A program made the translations under genes and the position numbers. Below, piece after piece: positions 23,343 through 32,344 of a DNA stretch of 42,416 bases. The first letter of the stretch is position 1; the number at the start of each line of letters is the position of its first letter. This DNA comes from an uncultured Clostridia bacterium (GTDB taxonomy: Bacteria > Bacillota > Clostridia > Oscillospirales > Acutalibacteraceae), in assembly GCA_946182865.1 (NCBI GenBank), contig CAMHAV010000005.1, positions 1 to 42,416 on the forward strand, read 5' to 3'. The notes beneath the pieces were generated by a model, which was not told where the DNA came from, ran no database searches, and was given only the letters and a program-made list of their open reading frames with translations.

Positions 23343-24695
23343 ATGAACATTATCATTGTCGGAAACGGCAAAGTGGGCGGGTCGCTCACCAAACAGCTTG
23401 CCAAAGAGGGTCACGACATTATCGTGATTGACAAAAATCCCAAGGTGATCGAGGAAACGGTCAATGACTTCGACGTGATGGGTATCGTCGGCAACGGCGC
23501 GAGCTACGACATTCAGAAGCAGGCGGGCGTGGAAAAGGCCGACCTGCTGATCGCCGTCACGCAGACCGACGAGCTGAACATGCTCTGCTGTCTGCTTGCC
23601 AAAAAGATGGGATGCCGCCATTCGATTGCCAGAGTGCGCACCCCTGAGTATTCCAAGCAGCTGGATTTTATGCGCGCGGGCTTTGGTATCAGCATGCTGG
23701 TCAACCCCGAATTTGAGGCGGCGAACGAAATCGCCCGCATCCTGCGCTTCCCCTCCGCCATAAAAATCGAGCCGTTTGCGGGCGGACGCGTGGAGCTGGC
23801 GGAGATCGCCATTGCCGAGGGCAACGAGCTGATCGGCAAGCCGATTCACATTATTCACGAAAAATACCGCGTGCGGGTGCTGGTGTGCGCCGTCAAACGC
23901 GGCGACGAGGCGATCATTCCCAACGGCGACTTCATCATCAAAAAGGGCGACCGTATCTATGTCACCGCCTCCCGTCCGGAACTGGTCAGCTTTATGAAGA
24001 GCCTGCGGCTTTACCGCAGCCGCACTGACCGCGTGATGATCGCGGGCGGCGGCAAGGTGGGCTTCTACCTCGCCCGTCAGCTCACCGATTCGGGCCACAC
24101 CGTCAAAATTCTGGAAAAAGACGAAGAACGCGCGCTGGAACTCAGCGAAGCGCTGCCGCAGGCGGAGATTCTCTGCGGCGACGCGACCGACCGGGAGCTT
24201 TTTGAGGAACAGGGTCTCGCCATGCAGGATGCGTTTGTGGCGCTGATGGGGCGTGATGAGGAAAACGCGATTATCTCTATGTATGCCGCCGCGCAGAAGG
24301 TCGGCAAGGTGGTCACAAAGGCGAACCGTATGTCCACCGACGTACTCAGCAGCATTGGTCTGGAAAGCGTCATTTCCGCCAAGGAACTGGCGACCGACCG
24401 CATTCTCAGCTATGTGCGGGCGCTGCACAATTCCGAAGGAACGGGCGTGCGCACGCTTTACCGCATTGTGGACGGCAGGGCGGAAGCGCTGGAATTTGTG
24501 GTGCCGGAGGATTTTGCCTACAACGGCGTGACCTTCCGCGATCTGAAACTCAAGAAAAATCTCATTATCGCCTGCATTATCCGTCACAACAAACTGATCT
24601 TCCCGCGCGGCAACGACTGCATGGAAGCCGGCGATACCGTCGTGGTGGTGACGTCGGCGGAAAACCTGCGCACCCTCGCGGATATTGTGGAATAA
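23343..24695 (+). CDS. trkA: Trk potassium uptake regulatory subunit TrkA
   Basis: A cytoplasmic gating ring protein that binds NAD(H) or nucleotide and controls the TrkH channel. Its 450 residues form two RCK units. The first Rossmann has GNGKVGGSL near residue 7 and VIDKNP, followed by an RCK_C domain. The second has GGGKVGFYLA near 235 and ILEKDEE, followed by a second RCK_C. The full two-unit length is that of classical TrkA rather than the single-unit KtrA. SD AAGGAAGG; the trkH start lies 12 nt after the stop. Confidence 0.95.
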   Translation: MNIIIVGNGKVGGSLTKQLAKEGHDIIVIDKNPKVIEETVNDFDVMGIVGNGASYDIQKQAGVEKADLLIAVTQTDELNMLCCLLAKKMGCRHSIARVRTPEYSKQLDFMRAGFGISMLVNPEFEAANEIARILRFPSAIKIEPFAGGRVELAEIAIAEGNELIGKPIHIIHEKYRVRVLVCAVKRGDEAIIPNGDFIIKKGDRIYVTASRPELVSFMKSLRLYRSRTDRVMIAGGGKVGFYLARQLTDSGHTVKILEKDEERALELSEALPQAEILCGDATDRELFEEQGLAMQDAFVALMGRDEENAIISMYAAAQKVGKVVTKANRMSTDVLSSIGLESVISAKELATDRILSYVRALHNSEGTGVRTLYRIVDGRAEALEFVVPEDFAYNGVTFRDLKLKKNLIIACIIRHNKLIFPRGNDCMEAGDTVVVVTSAENLRTLADIVE

Positions 24696-24707
24696 GGCGG
24701 TGCGGTC

Positions 24708-26150
24708 ATGAATTATCAGATGCTCAGATATATTTTAGGGCAGATCTTTAAGCTGGAGGCGGCGCTGATGGCGCTTCCCCTTCTCTTTGGTCTGTATTAC
24801 CGCGACGCGGGCGTGATGCCCATTTTAGAGGTCATGCTGCCGGTGGGAATCGCGGGCTATCTTCTCACGGCGGTCAAGCCCAAAAACCAGACCATCTACG
24901 CGCGCGAGGGCTTTGTCATCGTGGCGCTGGCATGGATTTTGCTGTCGGTATTCGGCGCGCTGCCTTTTGTCATCGAGGGAGCGATTCCGAAATTCATCGA
25001 CGCGCTGTTTGAAACCGTGTCGGGCTTTACCACCACGGGCTCCACGGCGCTGTCGGAGGTGGAATCGCTGCCCATGAGTCTGCTCATGTGGCGCAGCTTT
25101 ACCCACTGGATCGGCGGCATGGGCGTGCTGGTGTTCGCGCTGGCGCTGCTGCCGAACGGAAGCGCGCAGTCGATGTACATCATGCGCGCCGAAGTGCCGG
25201 GACCGTCGGTAGGCAAGCTGGTCGCCAAGACCCAGCTCACCGCGCGGATCCTCTATGGCATCTATATCTTCTTCACCGTGCTGGAAGCGATTCTGCTGAA
25301 ACTGACCGGTCTGCGCTGGTTCGACTGCATTGCCAATGCCTTTGCGACCGCCGGTACAGGCGGATTTGCCGTTATCAACGACGGCATCGGCGGCTACAAC
25401 AGTGTGTGGGTGGAGGTTATCATCACCGTCTTCATGCTGATTTTCAGCATCAACTTCAACCTGTTTTACCTGCTGCTCATCAAGCAGTTTTCCGATGTGC
25501 TGCGCAACGTGGAGATCAAGGTGTTCTTTGCCATCTACACCCTTGCTACGCTCATGATTACCTTTAATATCGCGCCGATGTATCACTCCTTTTCCCGCGC
25601 GTTCCGCTATGCGGGCTTTACGGTCGCGTCGCTGTGCAGCTCCACCGGCTTCGGCACGGCGGACTATACGCTGTGGCCCGGTTTTTCCCAGACCATTCTG
25701 ATCATCCTCATGTTCTGCGGCGCGTGCGCCGGCTCCACGGGCGGCGGCCTGAAGGTGGCGCGTGTGATGATTCTCTGCAAATCCGGCGTGAGCGAAATTC
25801 GCCGCCAGCTCAACCCCCGTCTGGTGTCCACCGTCAAGCTGGAGGGACAGGTGGTCGAGAATGAACAGATTCGCACCCAAGGGGCTTTCTTTATTCTTTA
25901 TATCATCATTCTGTTTGTTTCCACGCTGCTGCTGTCGCTCGATCAATACGGCTTTGACGTGTCCTTTTCGGCGGCGCTCACAGCGCTCAACAACATGGGT
26001 CCCGGTCTTGGCGCGATCGGCCCCACCGGCAACTTCGGTGAGTTTACCACCTTCTCCAAATTGGTCATTATTTTTGACATGCTGGTAGGTCGATTGGAAA
26101 TCTTCCCCATCCTCATTGCCTTGATGCCCAGAACATGGAAAAAGGCATGA
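24708..26150 (+). CDS. trkH: Trk potassium channel subunit TrkH
   Basis: The K+-translocating membrane subunit, 480 residues with the four-fold M1-P-M2 architecture. All four filter loops are visible with their central Gly: SGFTTTGSTAL, ATAGTGGFAV, CSSTGFGTADY and NNMGPGLGAIGPTGNF. The intramembrane gating loop GACAGSTGGGLKVAR is present. It is cotranscribed with trkA. The SD is weak (GGCGGTGCGG), suggesting partial coupling to trkA. Confidence 0.95.
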   Translation: MNYQMLRYILGQIFKLEAALMALPLLFGLYYRDAGVMPILEVMLPVGIAGYLLTAVKPKNQTIYAREGFVIVALAWILLSVFGALPFVIEGAIPKFIDALFETVSGFTTTGSTALSEVESLPMSLLMWRSFTHWIGGMGVLVFALALLPNGSAQSMYIMRAEVPGPSVGKLVAKTQLTARILYGIYIFFTVLEAILLKLTGLRWFDCIANAFATAGTGGFAVINDGIGGYNSVWVEVIITVFMLIFSINFNLFYLLLIKQFSDVLRNVEIKVFFAIYTLATLMITFNIAPMYHSFSRAFRYAGFTVASLCSSTGFGTADYTLWPGFSQTILIILMFCGACAGSTGGGLKVARVMILCKSGVSEIRRQLNPRLVSTVKLEGQVVENEQIRTQGAFFILYIIILFVSTLLLSLDQYGFDVSFSAALTALNNMGPGLGAIGPTGNFGEFTTFSKLVIIFDMLVGRLEIFPILIALMPRTWKKA

Positions 26151-26464
26151 TGAAAAGGAATTGACGAAATGACGAAATTTCGGTGGAAAAAATATGAAAA
26201 ATAGCCAACCTATTTCGTGAGGCTCGTTTTTTGAAGCATTTAGGTTCAATTTGAAAAGTGAAAAAATTATCGAAAAGCAAACCGATTGTTTACAAATTGT
26301 TCTTATTTTTTGTTTGAAAGCCACAATAAATACTATTAAATTTGAGATAAGATGCGAAAAAATCTCCACTTTTTGAGGCGCGGGATTTTTTTCGTTATTA
26401 AATCATTCAAACATTTGTCATATCTGCTTCATTCTTGGCTATACATAATTTATATAAATTAATG
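26151..26464. other. AT-rich gene-free stretch between trkH and the exopolysaccharide operon
   Basis: No credible gene. Two weak terminator-like structures are visible. AGCC/GGCT bounds a 14-nt loop and is followed by CGTTTTTTG (26197-26231). AAAAAATCTC (26357-26366) pairs with GGGATTTTTT (26382-26391), where the T-run is part of the stem. Either could end trkH transcription. The base composition is clearly lower in GC than the flanking genes. Confidence 0.45.
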
Positions 26465-26465
26465 G

Positions 26466-26493
26466 TTGACTGAGAATTTTTTAGTGCTATAAT
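26466..26493 (+). promoter_or_regulatory. Promoter of the Pel-like exopolysaccharide operon
   Basis: TTGACT (26466-26471), 16-nt spacer, TATAAT (26488-26493). The first start codon is about 72 nt downstream. It is the only good promoter before the eleven-gene operon. Confidence 0.8.
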
Positions 26494-26564
26494 ATTAACG
26501 ATAGCTGAATTGCGCCCAAATTCAAATGCTAACCATTACTTTATCAAAGATGGGAGACCTGTCT

Positions 26565-28349
26565 ATGTTAAAAAGAAGCGAATACGTGGTTATGTCGTTG
26601 TCATTTGTATTTATGCTTGCCATATTTATGGTGATTTCGATCAACTACATTTCCGACTCGGCGGCCAGCAACAACGATTTTACCGACAAGTTTGATTCCT
26701 CGGCGCATGTGGCCGATCTCAATAAGCTTGACAAGGATTATCTGATCATCACGGGCGACGATGAAGTGATCAGGGATAATGTCATCAGTGCCCTGAATTA
26801 CGCCAAGAAAGGCTATATGCTCTCGGAGGTTGCGTATACGCTCAGTACTTCGGAGCTTAAGCAGCTCAAGGGCATTATCGTCACCACGTCAAATCTTTCG
26901 TCTCTGGGCAGCATGGACGCGTTGATGGCGGCGGTCAACAGCGGCGCCAATGTCTTCTTTGCCGCTTTGCCGAGGGAGGGCTCCGATTCCTATGACGCCT
27001 ACTGCGAGGCGCTGGGCATTGTTTCCAGAACCGGTGAGGCCACCATTGAGGGTTTTCAGGCGTTTGAAGGCATGTACGCGCAGGGTGAGATCATCTGCAA
27101 CGATTATCCGCTGACGGTGGAGGACATCCGCGTGGACGCGACCTGCCGCAAGTACATCTTTGAGTATTCGTCCGATCCGGGCGCGGATCAGAGCGAAATG
27201 GTGCCGCTGCTGTGGAGAACGGTCTACGGCGAAGGTCAGGTGTATGTGCTTAACGCCGATTTTATGGAGCAGAAATACGGCATGGGTCTGTGCATTGCGG
27301 TGCTCGGCTGCATGGACACGGAATACGCCTATCCGATCGTGGACGCCAAGGTCAATTATGTTGACAGCTTCCCCTTCCTCAGCTACGAAAACGGCGACAG
27401 CATGATGAAGTTCTACAACAGAGATTCCCAGTCGTTCATCCGCGATCAGGTCTGGCCGAATCTGGTTACCATGATGAAAGACTCCGATATGAGATTTACC
27501 GGTCTGTACTATGCGTACATCACCGACGCGTCGATGCAGTCACAGTTCAACGAGGAGACACTCTCTTATTTCAAAAAGCAATTCAGCAAATACGAGTGTG
27601 AATTCGGTTTTGGCGGCTATCACAAGGACGTTATGACCGGGCATGAATATGAAGAAAAGGCCATGCAGAGAAGCTATGAGCTGTTCAAGTGGAACATGGG
27701 CAACTACAATCTGCGCACGTTCAAGTATTCCACTGAGATTTCCCAGGCGGTACAGACCGAAACGCTCCAGAAGCTCCGGAACATCAGCGTGTATGTCTCC
27801 AAGCTGGATGGCGACGAGAAGAAGGATTATGTTCAGCCGCTTTCCATTGCCAAGAGCAACGTGGTCAATATCCCGATCATCTGCGAGGAAGTTACGCCGA
27901 GCTATCAGGATTACTGGAAGGCCTGCAACATGGCTTCCGGTCTGGGACTTTCCACCCACTATTTCGATTTGTATGACGTCATTACCAACCAGACCAATTA
28001 CAACTATGAGTGGATGATCTATTCTCAGGAACTGGCCAAGGAATTCAACCTGCTCAACAGAGGCATATCGTGGCTGACCGAGAGAACCTCGGCGCAGGCT
28101 GGCTACAATGCCAAGAGATATCTTTGCGTCATGCCGGAAATCAAATTTACCGACAAGGAGCTTACCATCAAGTGTGACAACTTCGACGATAAGGCGACGT
28201 TTATTGTCAAGACCAATAAGCGTCTCAAGCCCGACGAGGCCAGCTATGTCTCCGAAAATCTGAGCAACGGCTTTTATAAGGTCACAGTGCTCAAGCCCGA
28301 AGTCAGCATTACCCTGATCGACACGGGCAGCCAGAAGTATTTCTATTAA
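26565..28349 (+). CDS. DUF2194-like membrane-anchored protein of the Pel-type operon (PelA position)
   Basis: A 594-residue protein with an N-terminal signal anchor (about residues 7-29) and a long extracytoplasmic part. ATG 26565 has GGGAG 8 nt upstream; the longer frame from 26526 lacks an SD. From memory it resembles the DUF2194 proteins encoded beside pelF/pelG in clostridia. An N-terminal Rossmann-like region (YLIITGDDEVI... LKGIIVTTSNLSSLGSMDAL... NSGANVFFAALP) is followed by a larger barrel-like region. In Gram-negative Pel systems PelA deacetylates and cleaves the polymer. Here I find no clear CE4 metal triad (no TFDDG or HxxxH) and no glycoside hydrolase part, so enzymatic activity is not shown. 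Confidence 0.65.
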   Translation: MLKRSEYVVMSLSFVFMLAIFMVISINYISDSAASNNDFTDKFDSSAHVADLNKLDKDYLIITGDDEVIRDNVISALNYAKKGYMLSEVAYTLSTSELKQLKGIIVTTSNLSSLGSMDALMAAVNSGANVFFAALPREGSDSYDAYCEALGIVSRTGEATIEGFQAFEGMYAQGEIICNDYPLTVEDIRVDATCRKYIFEYSSDPGADQSEMVPLLWRTVYGEGQVYVLNADFMEQKYGMGLCIAVLGCMDTEYAYPIVDAKVNYVDSFPFLSYENGDSMMKFYNRDSQSFIRDQVWPNLVTMMKDSDMRFTGLYYAYITDASMQSQFNEETLSYFKKQFSKYECEFGFGGYHKDVMTGHEYEEKAMQRSYELFKWNMGNYNLRTFKYSTEISQAVQTETLQKLRNISVYVSKLDGDEKKDYVQPLSIAKSNVVNIPIICEEVTPSYQDYWKACNMASGLGLSTHYFDLYDVITNQTNYNYEWMIYSQELAKEFNLLNRGISWLTERTSAQAGYNAKRYLCVMPEIKFTDKELTIKCDNFDDKATFIVKTNKRLKPDEASYVSENLSNGFYKVTVLKPEVSITLIDTGSQKYFY

Positions 28350-28368
28350 TAAAGGAGGAAATTACTCA

Positions 28369-29805
28369 ATGAAGGTTTGCTTAATTGCGGAGGGCAGCTA
28401 TCCTTACACCTTCGGCGGCGTTTCCGCCTGGGTTCAGATGCTCATACAGGGCGTGCCAAAGGTAGATTTTTCCGTGCAGACGATCGTTGCCAGCCGTGCG
28501 GACGCGGCGGAATGTAAATTTGTCATTCCGACCAATGTCGTCTCCATGCACGATACCTTTCTCACGGATGATGACGTGGTTCACAAAGTTCGCAAAAAGA
28601 CCAAGATGAACAACAAGGAAAAGGACGCGTTCCGTTCGTTGCTCTACGGCAAAAACGTGGACTGGGTGACTATTTTCAATTACTTCGAGCACAAGGACGT
28701 CTCCATCAACGGTCTGCTCATGGGCAAGGATTTCTACGACGTTGTAGCGGAGTTCTACCATGACAAGTATTCTCAGACGGTTTTTGTAGACTTTCTGTGG
28801 AACACCCGTTCGCTTTACCTGCTGCTCTTTAAGGTGCTCAAAACGCCGATGGAGGTCTGTGATATCTACCACTGCGTTGCGACAGGTTATTCCGGCATTC
28901 TCGCTGCCAAGGGCAAGGTGCTTTACAACAAGCCGATGATTCTTAGCGAACACGGTATCTACACCCGTGAGCGTGAAGAAGAAATCATCAAGAGCAGCTG
29001 GACACAGGGTATTTACAAGGATATCTGGATCAACTACTTCTACTGCCTTTCTGACTGCGCGTATTACTACGCCGACAAGATCACATCCCTCTTTAAGGCA
29101 GCGCAGCACATCCAGCTCGAGCTCGGCTGCGATCCCGAAAAGACGACGGTGATTCCCAACGGCGTCAATATTGAAGATTATGAATCCTTCCCGCGCAAGG
29201 ACGCAAGCGACCCCTATGTCAATATCGGCGCGCTGCTCCGTGTCACCCCGATCAAGGACGTCAAGACGCTGCTGAGTGCTTACAGCTTCGCCAAGGAAGA
29301 GGTTCCCGAGCTGAAGCTTTGGATCATGGGTCCCACCGAGGAAGACCCCGACTACTACAACGACTGCGTGGAAATGGTGGAGGTCAACCATCTGGAAGAC
29401 GTGGTCTTTACCGGACGCATCAAGCCGAAAGATTACCTCGGCAAGATGGACATCCTGATCCTCACCAGTATCAGTGAAGGCCAGCCGATCGTTATGCTGG
29501 AAGCCATGGCCTGCGGTATCCCCTGTATTGCGACACAGGTGGGTGACTGTGCCGGTCTGATCAGAGGCGATCACGACGATATGGGCGACTGCGGCATCGT
29601 TACGCCTACCATGAACGTGGCGCGTATCGCGCAGGCATTGGTCACTCTCGCCAAGAGTCCCGATCTTCGCAAAAAGATGGGCGAAATCGGCAAGAAGCGT
29701 GTGGCCGATCACTACACTAAGGACGGCTGGCTGCATACCTACGCCGAAATGTACAATCATTTTGCGCAGGTCGGTACCACCGTTACGGATCCCTACAAGA
29801 AATAA
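28369..29805 (+). CDS. pelF: Pel polysaccharide glycosyltransferase PelF
   Basis: A cytosolic GT4-type (GT-B fold) enzyme that polymerises the Pel chain from UDP-sugars. Its 478 residues open with VCLIAEGSYPYTFGGVSAWV, the PelF hallmark, continue with SEHGIYTRERE, and carry the nucleotide-sugar-binding E-x7-E block EGQPIVMLEAMACGIP. AAAGGAGG lies 10 nt before the ATG. It is followed at 21 nt by pelG, the usual order. It is slightly shorter than the roughly 500-residue Pseudomonas protein. Confidence 0.93.
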   Translation: MKVCLIAEGSYPYTFGGVSAWVQMLIQGVPKVDFSVQTIVASRADAAECKFVIPTNVVSMHDTFLTDDDVVHKVRKKTKMNNKEKDAFRSLLYGKNVDWVTIFNYFEHKDVSINGLLMGKDFYDVVAEFYHDKYSQTVFVDFLWNTRSLYLLLFKVLKTPMEVCDIYHCVATGYSGILAAKGKVLYNKPMILSEHGIYTREREEEIIKSSWTQGIYKDIWINYFYCLSDCAYYYADKITSLFKAAQHIQLELGCDPEKTTVIPNGVNIEDYESFPRKDASDPYVNIGALLRVTPIKDVKTLLSAYSFAKEEVPELKLWIMGPTEEDPDYYNDCVEMVEVNHLEDVVFTGRIKPKDYLGKMDILILTSISEGQPIVMLEAMACGIPCIATQVGDCAGLIRGDHDDMGDCGIVTPTMNVARIAQALVTLAKSPDLRKKMGEIGKKRVADHYTKDGWLHTYAEMYNHFAQVGTTVTDPYKK

Positions 29806-29826
29806 TCGGAAGGAAAGAGGCGCTTT

Positions 29827-31404
29827 ATGGCTGGTATAGGTTTTGAATTAAAAAAGCTGATGGGCAAGGGCAACATCGTCAACATGATCGCAGGCACGAC
29901 CTACGCCGTCATGGTTACGATCGGCCCTACCATATTGCTCGCCGGCACACTCATGCTGATGTATATGGTGCTGCCGTATTCAATGGAGGCGTTTGCCGAC
30001 AGAGAATTCCTGTCGTCAACCATTCTTTACGTGTTCATCTTCTCCATGATTATCACCTCGCCGCTCAACTCGGTATTGTCGAGGTATGTCGCGGATAAGA
30101 TCTATCAGGAACAGATCTATGACATCATGCCGGCGATCAACGTCGGTCTGGCACTCAACATGGTTCTGGCGTTCCTGGCCTCTCTTTACATCGTGTTCAG
30201 AGAGATCGAAGTGGGCATCGACCCCTTCTTTACATTCCTGTCCTACTGGTTCTTCATGGTCATCAATATGTCGCTTTATCTGATGACATATGTATCCGCC
30301 CTGAAAGACTACGGCAAAATCGGTATGGCCTACTTCATCGGCATTCTTGCCGCACTGGTGTTTGCTATTCTGAGTGTGTATGTTTTCCACAACGCGGTGT
30401 CCTACTCCATTCTCGGCTCCATGGTGCTGTGCTTCTCCATCATCGCTACCATGCTGTACGCGAACCTGAAAACCTACTTCAAGCACTCCAGCAAAAACTA
30501 CAGCGAGGCGCTCAAATATTTCCTGCGCTTTAAGCCGCTGTTTATCACCAACCTGTTTTACACGCTGGGTCTTTACATCCACAACTTTGTCTATTGGACC
30601 ACCGATTACGGCGCGTACATCGGCAATGTTTTCTGGACGTCGCCCGCTTACGACATGGCGACCTGTCTCGCGCTGTTCACTAACATCTCCACACTGGTTA
30701 TCTTCGTTGTCAAGGCGGAAACGTCCTTCTTCGGTTCCTACCAGGCCTACCTTGAGACGGTCAACGGCGGCGGCGGCGAGGATATCGAGCTGGCCAAAAA
30801 GAACATGTTCCGTACATTAAAGAGTGAGCTGTTCTACATCATCCGCTTCCAGTTCATCATCACCATCATCATCTTCATTCTGGCGATGATCTTCCTGCCC
30901 GACTTCGGCTTTGAGGGACTCATCCTCTCGATCTATCCCTCTCTGGCAGCGGCTTACTTCGTTACCTTCATCATGTACTGCGAAGTCATCTTCCTCTTCT
31001 ACTTTGATGACGGCGTGGGCACCTGCATGGTAACCATCGGTTTCTGTGTCGGTACGCTGATTGCCACTATCATCACCACCTACTTCAATGTGGTGTTTGC
31101 CGGTCTGGGACTCTTCTGCGGCGCGTTTATCGGCTGGACGATCGGCTATATGCGCCTGCGCAGAGTCATCAATAAGATCGATGAACAGATCTTCTGCCGC
31201 GGCGCGATTGTCAATACCACTTCTGCCGGCAAGATGACCAAGAGACGTATTGAGGAAGCTGACCAGCAGCTCAATTATCTCAAGCTCACCAAGGAAGAAA
31301 AGATGAAGGTTGACGCCGAACAGCAGAAGCAGAAGATGTTTGCGGCGCAGAAGGCGGAGAGAGAGGCAGAGCTGAAAAACGCGGCGGCCAGCGCTAAGAA
31401 ATAA
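29827..31404 (+). CDS. pelG: Pel membrane protein PelG (Wzx/MATE-like)
   Basis: A polytopic inner-membrane protein of the Pel synthase/export complex. Its 525 residues start with the characteristic MAGIGFELKKLM and have about 12 TM helices up to residue 460. A hydrophilic, coiled-coil-like tail of about 65 residues rich in Lys, Glu, Gln and Ala follows (TKEEKMKVDAEQQKQK...), an unusual extension. In known systems PelG acts with PelD, PelE and PelF. It directly follows pelF. Confidence 0.93.
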   Translation: MAGIGFELKKLMGKGNIVNMIAGTTYAVMVTIGPTILLAGTLMLMYMVLPYSMEAFADREFLSSTILYVFIFSMIITSPLNSVLSRYVADKIYQEQIYDIMPAINVGLALNMVLAFLASLYIVFREIEVGIDPFFTFLSYWFFMVINMSLYLMTYVSALKDYGKIGMAYFIGILAALVFAILSVYVFHNAVSYSILGSMVLCFSIIATMLYANLKTYFKHSSKNYSEALKYFLRFKPLFITNLFYTLGLYIHNFVYWTTDYGAYIGNVFWTSPAYDMATCLALFTNISTLVIFVVKAETSFFGSYQAYLETVNGGGGEDIELAKKNMFRTLKSELFYIIRFQFIITIIIFILAMIFLPDFGFEGLILSIYPSLAAAYFVTFIMYCEVIFLFYFDDGVGTCMVTIGFCVGTLIATIITTYFNVVFAGLGLFCGAFIGWTIGYMRLRRVINKIDEQIFCRGAIVNTTSAGKMTKRRIEEADQQLNYLKLTKEEKMKVDAEQQKQKMFAAQKAEREAELKNAAASAKK

Positions 31405-31438
31405 GTAAACACCAATCATATACAAAGGAGGCAGCAGT

Positions 31439-32323
31439 TTGAATATCGTTATCACGGTGGATGACAATTACATCCGTCCGGCGCTGATCATGCTGGAATC
31501 GCTGTTTGAACAGAACCGCACGCCGATGCATATTTATCTGCTGCACTCCAACGTATGCGCGGAAAATCTCAGTAAGCTGACCCGTCATGTGGCGGCGCTG
31601 GGAGGAACCTTCTCGGATATACGGGTGGACGGAGCGCTGTTTGAGGGCGCGCCGGTCAACAAGTACTTTACCAAGGAGATGTATTACCGCCTGCTGATCT
31701 ACCGGCTGCTGCCTGACGAGGAACGGGCGCTCTATCTTGACCCCGACATCATCATACGGGGAGAGATCGACGGTCTTTACCGGATGGATTTCGAGGGCAA
31801 GATGATGATTGCGGTTCCCGATTATCTGGGCGATTCCTATTATCCCGAGCGCAAGAAAAATCTGGGGCTGGGGGAGGAATACCGCTACATCAATTCCGGC
31901 GTGATCCTCTTTAACATCCCCCTCATGCGTGAGCAGTTTGACCTGAATGACATGTTCGCGTTTCTGGCGCGGGAGGGCAGCGGGTATGAGTTCCCCGATC
32001 AGGATCTCATCAACGTCTACTTCAAGGACAGCATCAAATACGCGCCGCGGGAGTACAACTTCACCACCGAATATGTCAGCGTAGGAGATTTCCTGCACTA
32101 TCTCTTCAGTCCGCGCTACCGGCGCTCCGAAAAGGTTGTCATTGCCCACTACATGGGCAAGTGCAAGCCGTGGAAGCCGTCGTACTACTATAAATATTAC
32201 GGTATCTACTATTCTTATCTGAAAAAATACCTCACGCCGGAGGAAAAACGGCAGCTTCGGCTTCGGCCGTGGCTGGTGTTCCGGTCGGTTGTCCAGGCGG
32301 TGTGGCGGGTATTGTTCGGATAA
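31439..32323 (+). CDS. GT8 family glycosyltransferase (first of a tandem pair)
   Basis: A retaining glycosyltransferase of the GT8/LgtC-type group, 294 residues. The N-terminus is NIVITVDDNYIRPALIMLES. FTKEMYYRLL precedes the metal-binding DPD (Asp101, Asp103), and YINSGVILFN, FPDQDLINVYF and HYMGKCKPW complete the family pattern. It is initiated by TTG 31439, with AAAGGAGG 7 nt upstream. It lies 34 nt after pelG and 21 nt before a second GT8, with which it shares the same block order, so the pair probably arose by duplication. Donor and acceptor sugars are unknown; UDP-Glc or UDP-Gal are common in this family. Confidence 0.92.
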   Translation: MNIVITVDDNYIRPALIMLESLFEQNRTPMHIYLLHSNVCAENLSKLTRHVAALGGTFSDIRVDGALFEGAPVNKYFTKEMYYRLLIYRLLPDEERALYLDPDIIIRGEIDGLYRMDFEGKMMIAVPDYLGDSYYPERKKNLGLGEEYRYINSGVILFNIPLMREQFDLNDMFAFLAREGSGYEFPDQDLINVYFKDSIKYAPREYNFTTEYVSVGDFLHYLFSPRYRRSEKVVIAHYMGKCKPWKPSYYYKYYGIYYSYLKKYLTPEEKRQLRLRPWLVFRSVVQAVWRVLFG

Positions 32324-32344
32324 TCGCAAAGGAGGACGGAGAGA

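Noticed and set aside
22689-26369. Long antisense frames (632 and 514 codons) opposite the anti-sigma, trkA and trkH genes
   Set aside because: The sense strand carries coherent, motif-rich proteins. The antisense translations are Arg/His/Gln-rich with no motif.
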